Assembly (NCBI GenBank): GCA_026415715.1 | Contig: JAOAGO010000006.1 | Span: 28,789-92,788, forward strand | DNA length: 64,000 nt | DNA from: Chitinophagaceae bacterium | Lineage (GTDB): Bacteria > Bacteroidota > Bacteroidia > Chitinophagales > Chitinophagaceae | Direction: 5' to 3' | In this document: positions 10,111 to 19,058 of the stretch, in pieces | Position numbering within the stretch: position 1 is the stretch's first letter | Layout of the letters: every line of letters begins with the position of its first letter | Notes under the pieces: generated by a model | Told to the model about the DNA's origin: nothing | What the model saw: only the letters and a program-made list of their open reading frames with translations | Database searches by the model: none | Translations under genes and position numbers: made by a program

Positions 10111-10968
10111 ATGAATGAAGAACTGTTTTTAAACCGGTTTATTGAAAATGCTCTGCAGGAAGATATCGGCGACGGGGATCATTCCACGCTGTGCTGTATC
10201 AGTCCGGATGCCAGAGGAAAAGCCGTTTTGTACTTAAAACAGGAAGGAGTTTTGGCCGGTATGCGTATTGCAGAAAAGATTTTCAGATACCGTGAGCCCG
10301 ATGCGTTGTTTACGGCTTTTAAGAAAGACGGCGATGCCATTCAAAAAGGGGAAAAAGCGTTTCAAGTAGAGGCCAGAATTTACACCATACTTTCCTGCGA
10401 ACGATTGGTGCTGAATTGCATGCAACGCATGAGCGGCATTGCCACCCTGACCCGTCAATATGCCAATAAACTGAAAGGCTACAAAACCCGCTTGCTGGAC
10501 ACACGCAAAACAACTCCGAATTTTCGCTTACTTGAGAAAGAAGCCGTGCAGATTGGCGGGGGGTATAATCATCGTTTTGGTCTTTATGACATGATTTTGT
10601 TAAAGGACAATCATATTGATTTTTGCGGAGGTATAGATAAAGCCATTGAAAAAGCCTGGGCTTATGTACAAACCGTAAAACCGGAACTGAAAATAGAAGT
10701 GGAAACCCGTAATCTGGAAGAGGTGACAAAAGTAATGGAAGCCGGGCGGGGCAAAGTGTTTCGCATCATGCTGGATAATTTTTCGCCTGCTCAATTAAAA
10801 GAAGCCGTAGAACTGATTGGCGAAGAGTTTGAAACCGAAGCCAGTGGCGGCATTCATTTAGACAATATTGAACTGTATGCGCAAACCGGGGTGGATTACA
10901 TCAGCGTAGGCGCTCTGATACATCAGGCAAAAAGTTTAGATATGAGCCTGAAGGCATTTTTTGATTAA
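10111..10968 (+). CDS. nadC: Nicotinate-nucleotide pyrophosphorylase (carboxylating)
   Basis: EDIGDGDHST, NCMQRMSGIATLTRQY, LLDTRKTTPNFRLLEKEAVQIGGGYNHRFGLYDMILLKDNH. Confidence 0.96.
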   Translation: MNEELFLNRFIENALQEDIGDGDHSTLCCISPDARGKAVLYLKQEGVLAGMRIAEKIFRYREPDALFTAFKKDGDAIQKGEKAFQVEARIYTILSCERLVLNCMQRMSGIATLTRQYANKLKGYKTRLLDTRKTTPNFRLLEKEAVQIGGGYNHRFGLYDMILLKDNHIDFCGGIDKAIEKAWAYVQTVKPELKIEVETRNLEEVTKVMEAGRGKVFRIMLDNFSPAQLKEAVELIGEEFETEASGGIHLDNIELYAQTGVDYISVGALIHQAKSLDMSLKAFFD

Positions 10969-10978
10969 AGCATCATTT

Positions 10979-11320
10979 ATGGCCAAAAAGAAATCAGCGG
11001 ATAAATACGGGTTTGTGTACAGCACCGACCCTCAGTTTCGTTTTACTTACGAAACCGAAACACCGCAAACCTTATCCAAAGAGCAACAGCGATTAACGGT
11101 GCGTATTGACACCCGACACAGGGCCGGAAAGGCTGTTACGCTGGTTGAAGGATTTACCGGAACGAATGAAGACCTTGAGCGTTTGGGAAAAGAACTGAAA
11201 GCCTTTTGCGGCTGCGGCGGCTCGGTAAAAGAGGGTGTGATACTGATTCAGGGTGACCACCGGGAAAAAGTGTTTCAGTGGCTTTTAAAAAACGGATATT
11301 CTAAGGTTAAAAAAAACTGA
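10979..11320 (+). CDS. SUI1/eIF1-like translation initiation factor family protein
   Basis: MAKKKSADKYGFVYSTDP start (ATG 10979); LTVRIDTRHRAGKAVTLVEGFTG...ELKAFCGCGGSVKEGVILIQGDHREKV. Confidence 0.88.
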   Translation: MAKKKSADKYGFVYSTDPQFRFTYETETPQTLSKEQQRLTVRIDTRHRAGKAVTLVEGFTGTNEDLERLGKELKAFCGCGGSVKEGVILIQGDHREKVFQWLLKNGYSKVKKN

Positions 11321-11450
11321 ACAAAGAAATGTAATTGATGACGAGGCGGAAGCCGGTGATATTTTTTTGCAGGCATTTCCCACCATTAAATTTTTCACTG
11401 AAAAGAACTTTTGAAAAATTATTTTGCCGGGTCATCGTGATACAGTTGAA

Positions 11451-11570
11451 GGGCTGCCCCGCCTGAAGGGCCTGGCCACCGCCGCAGGCGGAGGGCGGAG
11501 CGACAGCGACCCCGTAAGGCGGGGGACCGCAGATGATTTATAGACAGACGCCGGGAGCCCCAAATCATCA
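11451..11570. repeat. GC-rich structured intergenic element (possible REP/MITE-like unit or structured RNA)
   Basis: CCCCGCCT (11457-11464) / AGGCGGGG (11517-11524); CCGCCTG (11459-11465) / CAGGCGG (11485-11491); GATGATTT (11532-11539) / AAATCATC (11562-11569), in an AT-rich intergenic region. Confidence 0.45.
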
Positions 11571-11692
11571 TTCACATTTCTGCAATAACCTTTCAGTTGC
11601 CCGTTTTAACTGGCTGAACTATCGGATGATATTCTTTGCTTTTTTTTCTGTTCTAAAGCAATACGGCGACGTGATGATGTGAATTCGAAAAA

Positions 11693-12292
11693 TTAGTCGG
11701 AAACCATTTTAGGCAAGAGCCTGTATTTCAGCAACGCGTTGTAAAGCAGAATGAGCGCAGGCACAAACAAAAGGGTGGCCAATAACGAATTGCGATAAAA
11801 AGGCAAACCGGCTTCGTAACAAAGCAACAGCCCGTTGAAATTTTTTGCATAAAAGGCCTCGTCAGCCGAGAGCCACACCATAAAATTGGAAACCAGAAAA
11901 AATAATGTGGGTGAAAGAATGCTGCCTACGGCTACTGCACCATAACTTTTACCCCTAAGCGCCCAACCTATAAAAGTAACCGCGAGAATGAGAAGATAAT
12001 TTTTCCACTGACCTGAATAAAATCCGGGATAGGGAAACTGCCCGTTTCGATAAAGCATATGAATCACCGCATCGCTGATGAACAAGGCGAGTAAAGGCCA
12101 GATAAAAGTTTGGTCTTTACGCGGAATGAAAAAACCGGCTATTAAGGCTATGGCTAATACCGGCGAAAAACCTGACCATCGGATGTCAGGTCCGAATTGA
12201 TATTTGCAAATAACGGAAAGTATAACCAATACCATTAAATAAATGATATGTGAACTTCTTTTGTTGTTCATACAGGATTTTTTTGGGCACAA
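11693..12292 (-). CDS. Conserved multi-pass membrane protein (DUF6580-like)
   Basis: Several TM segments; FSPVLAIALIAGFFIPRK, LALFISDAVIHMLY. Confidence 0.65.
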   Translation of the reverse strand: MCPKKSCMNNKRSSHIIYLMVLVILSVICKYQFGPDIRWSGFSPVLAIALIAGFFIPRKDQTFIWPLLALFISDAVIHMLYRNGQFPYPGFYSGQWKNYLLILAVTFIGWALRGKSYGAVAVGSILSPTLFFLVSNFMVWLSADEAFYAKNFNGLLLCYEAGLPFYRNSLLATLLFVPALILLYNALLKYRLLPKMVSD

Positions 12293-12345
12293 GCTGAGTT
12301 ATAAAAGCAGAGCGCAAAGTTAAGGTTTATTAAATATATGATTTA

Positions 12346-13509
12346 TTATGGCGGGAAGTTTGCGGTAACAGTGAACATTTCAGTCAGTTCGGATTCGCCG
12401 GTTAACGAATAAACCGTATCGGGAAAAATTACCATGGCTGTATTTCCGGGTTGCAGCAAAATGTTGCCGGGCTCGCAACGAATAATGCCGCTGACCCGCA
12501 TAAGAATTTGAGTGGATTTTGAAGTGAGCTGCAAGGTTTCTTTGTAATGTAATCTTATTTTTGAAAGTGAAAAATCAGAAACGGGAACGTGATAAACCGA
12601 AACATACTGAGACTGAGGTTGAGGATAGATGACCTGCGGGGATACGGGATAATAATTCAGGGTTTTCAACAGTTCGGGTATGTCTATGTGTTTCGGCGTG
12701 AGCCCGCCCCGCAACACATTATCAGAACTGGCCATGACTTCCACGCCATAGCCCTTCAGATATGCATGAATCATGCCCGCCGGCTGAAACAGGCCTTCGC
12801 CCGGTTTGAGGTGCACAAGGTTCATGAAAAAAACAGAAAGTATTCCTTTGTCGGGATTGCCGGAATTCCAGTATTTTTTTAATGCCATAGCCGCATAATA
12901 CTCCTGCGAGTCGGCAGGAATTTTTCCCTGTTCAGCAAGGGGTAATAGTTTTTCTGCCAGCGGTACCAACATGCTGTTTACATCCTGCTGCGCCATTTCC
13001 ATTACATGGCGGTATAGCCCCTTATATCCCTGTTGGGAAAATACAGGGTACAATGGCTTTAATTCCGGTATTTCATTCAGGGTTTTTTCCAGCAGGTCGG
13101 GGGATTTGAAGCCCTGAAGGGCATAAAAATCACTCAGGGCTACGATGAGTTCCGGTTTATGATTGTCGTCTTTATAATTTCGGTGCGGTGCGGAAATCGG
13201 GATGCCGGCCTGATTTTCGCGGGCAAATCCTTCCTGGGCCTGTTTTTTATCGGGATGAACCTGTATGGAAAGCATTTCCCGAACATCAATAGCTTTCAGC
13301 AGAAAAGGCAGTTGCGAAACGAATGCCGTCAATTCTCTTTGCTGCTGCGGAATCTGTACCAAAGAAGGAGCCGAGGGATGTGTGCCGAGCCAATATTCGG
13401 CGTAAGGCGTTTTACTATCTGCTGTCAGGTTGAGCAAGGAAGGAATAAATGAAAATCCGCCCCATTCGTAGTGCATTATTTTGCCAATGAGAGGAAATAT
13501 TCCCTGCAT
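12346..13509 (-). CDS. manA: Mannose-6-phosphate isomerase, class I
   Basis: AEYWLGTHPSAPS, LSIQVHPDKKQAQEGFARE, YKDDNHKPELIVALSDFYALQGF, GEGLFQPAGMIHAYLKGYGVEVMASSDNVLRGGLTPKHID. Start placed at MQGIFPLIGKI; the track ORF extends further upstream into yraN. Confidence 0.93.
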   Translation of the reverse strand: MQGIFPLIGKIMHYEWGGFSFIPSLLNLTADSKTPYAEYWLGTHPSAPSLVQIPQQQRELTAFVSQLPFLLKAIDVREMLSIQVHPDKKQAQEGFARENQAGIPISAPHRNYKDDNHKPELIVALSDFYALQGFKSPDLLEKTLNEIPELKPLYPVFSQQGYKGLYRHVMEMAQQDVNSMLVPLAEKLLPLAEQGKIPADSQEYYAAMALKKYWNSGNPDKGILSVFFMNLVHLKPGEGLFQPAGMIHAYLKGYGVEVMASSDNVLRGGLTPKHIDIPELLKTLNYYPVSPQVIYPQPQSQYVSVYHVPVSDFSLSKIRLHYKETLQLTSKSTQILMRVSGIIRCEPGNILLQPGNTAMVIFPDTVYSLTGESELTEMFTVTANFPP

Positions 13510-13544
13510 GTTGTAATTTACCGTTTGAACCGGTAAAGATACAG

Positions 13545-13901
13545 ATGGCAAAGCATAATGAATTAGGAAAAAAGGGGGAAGATATGGCCGCAGAGTGGCT
13601 GGTAAATCAAGGCTATCGCATTTTACACCGCAACTGGCGGCATTCATATCATGAAATTGACATTATAGCCGAGAAAGGGAAATTTCTTCATTTTATAGAA
13701 GTGAAGGCCCGCCATTATTCGCCTTACGGACATCCGGAAGAAAGCGTTACCAAACGCAAATTCAAACATCTCAAGCAGGCCGCAGACGAATATCTGCATC
13801 AACACCCGGGGCATATGTGGATACAGTATGATATTCTGGCAATTACTCTTTACAAAAACAAACCCCCTGAGTATTTTCTTCTGGAAGATGTATTTCTTTA
13901 G
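13545..13901 (+). CDS. yraN: YraN family endonuclease-like protein (UPF0102)
   Basis: GKKGEDMAAEWLVNQGYRILHRNWRHSYHEIDIIAEKGKFLHFIEVKAR. Confidence 0.92.
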   Translation: MAKHNELGKKGEDMAAEWLVNQGYRILHRNWRHSYHEIDIIAEKGKFLHFIEVKARHYSPYGHPEESVTKRKFKHLKQAADEYLHQHPGHMWIQYDILAITLYKNKPPEYFLLEDVFL

Positions 13902-14434
13902 TTTTTCTTTTGCGACAAGGCATCTATGATTTTTTGCACTAACAAAAAAGTGGCGGGACAATATTCCAGATTTTGTTTTATGATGTGACCGTAATCTCTG
14001 AAATTTTTATGATGGTGCGGAAAATGCCTGCAGTCGTGCGGCCGTATTTCATAAATGGTACACTTGTTGGTGGCGAGGTTTAAAAACTGACACGGGGTTT
14101 TTTTATTAACCCAGTCACCCCCCGGTTTCCTTTCTTTTTTAAGCCATTTATGTTTAAATTCACTTACCGTCATACCGAGGTGTGAGGCGATACGCCGGAT
14201 GTCTGAAAGCTTGTAGGTGGGTGTCATGTTTTTACAGCAGTTGGCGCAGCTTAAACAGTTCATTTCGCTCCAAACGGCTGTATCGGCCCCTGAAATTATG
14301 TTTTTTAATCCCGGAGTTCTTTTTTTTTCCAACCCGGCGAGAAAAAGGCGAAACGATTTTTTATACTTCTTAACCCATTTGCGGAAACTGCTCAGACCCT
14401 TATAAACATATTTTTTTTGTAAGATAACCGCCAT
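13898..14434 (-). CDS. YkgJ family cysteine cluster protein
   Basis: CLSCANCCKNMTPTYKLSDIRRIA...CQFLNLATNKCTIYEIRPHDCRHFP. Confidence 0.88.
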   Translation of the reverse strand: MAVILQKKYVYKGLSSFRKWVKKYKKSFRLFLAGLEKKRTPGLKNIISGADTAVWSEMNCLSCANCCKNMTPTYKLSDIRRIASHLGMTVSEFKHKWLKKERKPGGDWVNKKTPCQFLNLATNKCTIYEIRPHDCRHFPHHHKNFRDYGHIIKQNLEYCPATFLLVQKIIDALSQKKN

Positions 14435-14504
14435 GTAGCAAATTTGAAGAAAAATTAAAAACTATTAACCGGCCTGTTAATTTTGTAATTCCAAACTGCA
14501 TAAC

Positions 14505-15155
14505 ATGAAATTTTATTTTCTGATTTCGGGATTCGTAATTCTTCTCACCGGCCTGTGGCATTCGGGTTGCAAATCTTCAAAAGCTCCTCAGTTATTTTGC
14601 GACACAGTCTGTAATCAGGATACCCTACGTTTTATCGGCAATTTTCCGACCCGGCCTGCCATTATGATTACCTTTGAAAATTGTGAGCCGAAAAAAATTA
14701 CCCGCAGCTATCTGGGTATGGGTTCAACGCTTACCACCGATTTCGGATTTTCGGGGGTAAAGGTGAATAAGAATTATATCCGATGCCTTTTTAATGATAC
14801 CTCGGCTGTCTATATTCTTTTCAACGATTGTGTAACAGGTCGCGGATTTCAGATTAAGATGCCGTTTAATAAAAGCGGGGTCATCAGCAAACGAGCCAGC
14901 TCACTGAACAATTTTGACCCGAAGTTTAATATAGCTGAGGATATGGTAGCTTATATTGACAAAGGCAATGTTTTTGTGGAAGAAGTGACCACCGGAAAAA
15001 AAGCGATGATGACCTTTGGCAAAATGCTGGATATTGATTACAACAATATTCATGAAACCATAGACTCGGCCCATATTACAAACCGACGTATCTGGATGAA
15101 AATAAAAATTGACAATGCCTGGAAAGAGCTGGAGAAAAACATTACTCCGGAATAG
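14505..15155 (+). CDS. Hypothetical secreted lipoprotein
   Basis: Lipoprotein-like signal (FVILLTGLWHSGC); no family recognised. Confidence 0.6.
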   Translation: MKFYFLISGFVILLTGLWHSGCKSSKAPQLFCDTVCNQDTLRFIGNFPTRPAIMITFENCEPKKITRSYLGMGSTLTTDFGFSGVKVNKNYIRCLFNDTSAVYILFNDCVTGRGFQIKMPFNKSGVISKRASSLNNFDPKFNIAEDMVAYIDKGNVFVEEVTTGKKAMMTFGKMLDIDYNNIHETIDSAHITNRRIWMKIKIDNAWKELEKNITPE

Positions 15156-15183
15156 TTTGCCTTAACGCCAATTGCCGGCAGCC

Positions 15184-16083
15184 ATGTGGGAGTCGTACAA
15201 AAAAGGATTCAAAAGCTATCTGGAGCTGGAAAAATCATTGTCCGTCCATTCGGTGTCGGCCTATTTGAGAGATGTAGCGCATTTGACGGATTTTCTTTCT
15301 GAAAAACAAATGCAACTTACTCCCTCGCAAATTACTTTTTCCGATTTGCAGGCTTTTGTTCAATGGATAGCTTCCCGAAACATCAGCGAGACTTCGCAGG
15401 CAAGGATTATTTCCGGAATCCGCGCTTTTTTTCATTACTGTCTTCTGGAAGATATTGTGACCAAAGACCCGACCACCCTGCTGGAATCGCCCAAACTCAA
15501 AAGAACATTACCCGACACGTTAAGCTTTGAAGAAATTGAAAAAATGATTCAAAGCATTGATTTGAGTACTCCGGAAGGCACCCGCAACAAAGCCATCCTG
15601 GAAACCATGTACAGCTGCGGATTGCGGGTAAGCGAAGTGGTTAATCTGAAAATATCAAATTATTATCCCGAAGCGGGATTTGTTCGCATTTTGGGCAAAG
15701 GAAGCAAAGAGCGGCTGGTGCCCGTTGGGCAAACGGCCATCCGATATATTGATTTGTATAAAAATGAGGTTCGCCGCCTGCTGCCCATAAAAAAAGGGCA
15801 TGAAGATTTTTTATTTCTGAATCACAGAGGATCCCGTCTTTCGCGGGTCATGATTTTTTACATCATCAAAGACCTGGCTGCCAAGGCCGGCATCAAAAAA
15901 AATATATCTCCGCACACCTTTCGTCATTCCTTTGCCACGCATCTGATTCAGGGAGGCGCCGATTTACGGGCCGTGCAGCAAATGCTGGGGCATGCCAGCA
16001 TTACCACTACGGAAATTTATACGCATCTTGACCGGGAATACCTTCGTCAGACGCTGGAAAAATTTCATCCCGCATTTCAGTAA
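15184..16083 (+). CDS. xerD: Tyrosine recombinase XerD-like
   Basis: ETMYSCGLRVSEVVNLKISN, KGSKERLVPVG, PHTFRHSFATHLIQGGADLRAVQQMLGHASITTTEIYTHLD. ATG at 15184; track ORF begins at an upstream TTG. Confidence 0.93.
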   Translation: MWESYKKGFKSYLELEKSLSVHSVSAYLRDVAHLTDFLSEKQMQLTPSQITFSDLQAFVQWIASRNISETSQARIISGIRAFFHYCLLEDIVTKDPTTLLESPKLKRTLPDTLSFEEIEKMIQSIDLSTPEGTRNKAILETMYSCGLRVSEVVNLKISNYYPEAGFVRILGKGSKERLVPVGQTAIRYIDLYKNEVRRLLPIKKGHEDFLFLNHRGSRLSRVMIFYIIKDLAAKAGIKKNISPHTFRHSFATHLIQGGADLRAVQQMLGHASITTTEIYTHLDREYLRQTLEKFHPAFQ

Positions 16084-16309
16084 TTTATACTTTTTATTTT
16101 ACCAACCTGAGCCGGTTTCATAATCCCGGGTGAAGTTAGTTTCCGGTAAAAGATTTTTTAACTTATAAATAATCAAAAGCATCAGGCTGTAGTCTGCTAA
16201 ATAAACATCATACTGACGCTTAGCCGCCAGAATTTTATTCCTTACTTTTAAAAAAACCGCCTTCTAATTTTAGATTTTGAATTTTTTCACCACATTGTTT
16301 TCAATGAAT

Positions 16310-16843
16310 TTATTTCTGCAGTTGTTTTTTTCTTCCGCTCTCTTTCGTTAATTTTTTTCGACGAAGATGTTGTTCATTCTGCAGGCTTTTTTTGTTTTTC
16401 AACTGCGTTGTTTTCTCTTTTTTATGTGGTGGAGATACAGGATGCACACCGGGTGCAACCATGCCTAATATAAAAGGGGGCATATCCTGCACCGTATCTT
16501 TATAACAAACATTTGGCTTTTCGGGATTTTGGGATTTGACAAAAGTTGATTTCAGCAATAAAAAGAAAGAGGAGAGCGCCAACGCAAATCCATATTTCAG
16601 TCTTCGAAGAAAGCTGCCGGCAACTGACGTTTGCGGCATCAGTTGCGACGAATGAAAACGGCCGCACAGGTTTTGTTTCTGTCGGGTTTTAAAATATTCT
16701 AACAGTTCGTGGTCAGTCATTCGGGTAAAATCAATCACTACACGCTGACAACGGTTGCAGAAACGCCCCTCGGGGACAGGCGACATTCCGTCCCAATTTT
16801 CATAGCATGGGTTTGGGACGGTAAGATGAATTTTAGCTTCCAT
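16310..16843 (-). CDS. CxxC / CGRF-motif membrane protein (Bacteroidetes conserved N-terminal domain)
   Basis: PCYENWDGMSPVPEGRFCNRCQRVVIDFTRMTDHELLEYF...LCGRF; one TM; Lys-rich tail. Confidence 0.65.
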   Translation of the reverse strand: MEAKIHLTVPNPCYENWDGMSPVPEGRFCNRCQRVVIDFTRMTDHELLEYFKTRQKQNLCGRFHSSQLMPQTSVAGSFLRRLKYGFALALSSFFLLLKSTFVKSQNPEKPNVCYKDTVQDMPPFILGMVAPGVHPVSPPHKKEKTTQLKNKKSLQNEQHLRRKKLTKESGRKKQLQK

Positions 16844-16866
16844 TTTTCTGTTATTTAAAAACAGGG

Positions 16867-18060
16867 TTATTCTTTTATTGACTTTATCAGTTGCCGGGTC
16901 ATTTGTATGTCTTTATGAATAGAAAGAACCAGAATGCAGGTAGCCGTACAAAACACTGGGCTGGTGATACAGTGGTGGCCATTCCAACTGCCGTTGTTGT
17001 TTTGAATCTGAATCAAACGCTTGCTCATCATGTCGTACCATTTTTTCCATTCATTTCCGCCTTTCATAAAAACACTTTCTCCTGTCATCAGATAGCTCAG
17101 GAATTCTTCTCCTCCATTGCTTCCGAATCCTATCATTACTTCTTCTTTTACCGATTCCTGTTCTGCGGCTTTGTTAACAGAATAGGCTGTTGCCAGTTGT
17201 TTTGATTCCAATACGTCAACACCGGCTTTTTGCAAATTTTCTATCGTGACATCCGGTGTGGTAATTTTTCCTTCTTTTTGTGCTTTTTGTATAATTTCTT
17301 TTGTTTTTCTGGCTTGTTTTGAATTTGCTCTAGCGGTGCTTGAAATACCGTAAAGCGCTACGCCTGCGGCATCTGAAGTTTTAACGGACAGGGTTTGTGC
17401 ATCAAAATGGCTGTTCTGATAGTCTCTGCTTTTATTCAGCGCATGCTGATCTACACTTCGACCTGCCTCCTGAGCGCTTTCCAGCGCATTATGAGCAAGG
17501 GCTGATTGTAAGACCGGCGCCCATCCCCCATCGCGCCAGCCGCCGTTTTCGTCCTGCTGCTTTTGAATTTTAGCCACACATTTATCCAGGGCCTTTTCAA
17601 TTCTTTTTTTGAATTCTTCATCCTTCAGGTCATAATGCAGGAGGTTGGAGAAATACTGTGCCGTTAAAATAACATCTATATTTCTACCCAGCTTGGTTTG
17701 CGGCTGCGTGTTCGTGAGTTTAGTAATATAAAGTTGATTTTCGGGACACGATTCTACGGCGTTCAGTAAATACAATGTAGCTTTGTGGATTGACGGAGCG
17801 CTGTTGCCATTATCCCATCCGCCTTCGTTGCGAAGCAGCGCCATGCATACCAGTGCGGTTGTGGCCGGATCGGTTTCCACGGCATGCGGGTCTAATACAT
17901 GCTGTTTGTAGTGACTTCCGGACCCCCAGCCCCCGTTTGCCGCCTGGGCTTTTTCAAGCCATGCGATTGCTTTTTGAATTGATTCTTCTACTTTTTCAGG
18001 AGTAACAAAAGCGGCAACATGATTCTCATCAGCCGTATCCAATCCGAAAATAGTTTTCAT
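16867..18060 (-). CDS. Prenyltransferase/squalene-oxidase-repeat (alpha/alpha toroid) protein
   Basis: Three QxxxGxW motifs: QAANGGWG, QDENGGWR, QNNNGSWN; no DxDD motif (equivalent region reads VETDPATTALVCMALL). Confidence 0.78.
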   Translation of the reverse strand: MKTIFGLDTADENHVAAFVTPEKVEESIQKAIAWLEKAQAANGGWGSGSHYKQHVLDPHAVETDPATTALVCMALLRNEGGWDNGNSAPSIHKATLYLLNAVESCPENQLYITKLTNTQPQTKLGRNIDVILTAQYFSNLLHYDLKDEEFKKRIEKALDKCVAKIQKQQDENGGWRDGGWAPVLQSALAHNALESAQEAGRSVDQHALNKSRDYQNSHFDAQTLSVKTSDAAGVALYGISSTARANSKQARKTKEIIQKAQKEGKITTPDVTIENLQKAGVDVLESKQLATAYSVNKAAEQESVKEEVMIGFGSNGGEEFLSYLMTGESVFMKGGNEWKKWYDMMSKRLIQIQNNNGSWNGHHCITSPVFCTATCILVLSIHKDIQMTRQLIKSIKE

Positions 18061-18069
18061 GACACAAAC

Positions 18070-18231
18070 CTAATGAGGGTGTTGATTAGCACAGCATCGT
18101 ACCGGCATTTTTTCTTCATTTTTCTTTTCAGAAAAATAAAATCCGGCCGATACCAGTAAAGCCACAGTAAAAACGAAACCAGGCAGAAAGCGCCCCGATA
18201 AAAGCCGAAAAGAAAAAGAGGTATCTTTCAT
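18070..18231 (-). CDS. 53-aa small membrane peptide ORF (not in supplied ORF track)
   Basis: Own reading: MKDTSFSFRLLSGRFLPGFVFTVALLVSAGFYFSEKKNEEKMPVRCCANQHPH*; ends 9 bp before the start of the squalene-repeat gene, same strand. Confidence 0.55.
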   Translation of the reverse strand: MKDTSFSFRLLSGRFLPGFVFTVALLVSAGFYFSEKKNEEKMPVRCCANQHPH

Positions 18232-18473
18232 ATCCTGAAATTTTTGAGGTTACGTTTAAAAAAAATGTCAGCCCCGGATTTCCTTTGTTGTTGTTTTGTT
18301 AATAAAATATCAAAATGCCGGATCTTCTGTTTTTCATTCATAAGATGCTATTATTTTTTACCTTGCCTTTTATACAGGCTGACAATACCATGATGCAGGT
18401 ATTTTTGATTTTACATACATCAAAATGATTTTTTAATAAAACATTTTATCTGGAATCCGGAAAATACATAGGA

Positions 18474-19049
18474 TTGCATACGTTTACAGATGATGAGTTA
18501 ATCCGTCTTTTCAAAAAAGAAGGAAATACGGAAGCGGTCGGAATTTTATATGAACGCTATGTGGAACTGGTGTACGGTGTTTGTTTGAAATATTTAAATA
18601 ATCCGGAAAGCGCAAAAGACGCTGTCATGCAGATTTTTGAAGAGCTCCTGACCAAACTCCGCAAACACGAGATAGAGTATTTCAGAGGATGGTTATATCG
18701 CCTTTCCAAAAATTACTGCCTGATGCAGTTGCGCAAGCCGGCTTATAAGAAAAATACTGAATTTTTAACGCATCATGTGCAAAATGAAGAAATTTTGCAT
18801 CTGAATACTGTAATGGAGCAAGAAGAAAATCTGAAAATGATGGAATTTTGCCTGGAGCAGTTACCGCAAAAACAAAAAGAGGCCATTGTGCTGTTTTACC
18901 TGAAAGAAAAATGTTATCATGAAATTGCCGATCTGATGAACGAACCCTGGAACTCCGTAAGAAGCCTGATACAGAATGGCAGACGAAATCTGAAAATCTG
19001 TATGGAAAAAAGAGGTGTTACATATCCTCAAAAACAATCAAACACCTGA
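18474..19049 (+). CDS. ECF RNA polymerase sigma factor
   Basis: DDELIRLFKKEGNTEAVGILYERYVELVYGVCLKYLNNPESAKDAVMQIFEEL; region 4 CYHEIADLMNEPWNSVRSLIQNGRRNL; TTG start. Confidence 0.9.
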   Translation: MHTFTDDELIRLFKKEGNTEAVGILYERYVELVYGVCLKYLNNPESAKDAVMQIFEELLTKLRKHEIEYFRGWLYRLSKNYCLMQLRKPAYKKNTEFLTHHVQNEEILHLNTVMEQEENLKMMEFCLEQLPQKQKEAIVLFYLKEKCYHEIADLMNEPWNSVRSLIQNGRRNLKICMEKRGVTYPQKQSNT

Positions 19050-19058
19050 GCAGAAAAC

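Noticed and set aside
10319-10729. 136-aa minus-strand ORF
   Set aside because: Shadow of nadC, composition typical of a noncoding frame
15184-16083. XerD-like recombinase as a marker of an integrated mobile element
   Set aside because: Looks like the housekeeping XerD; no att repeats, tRNA or phage/ICE genes nearby
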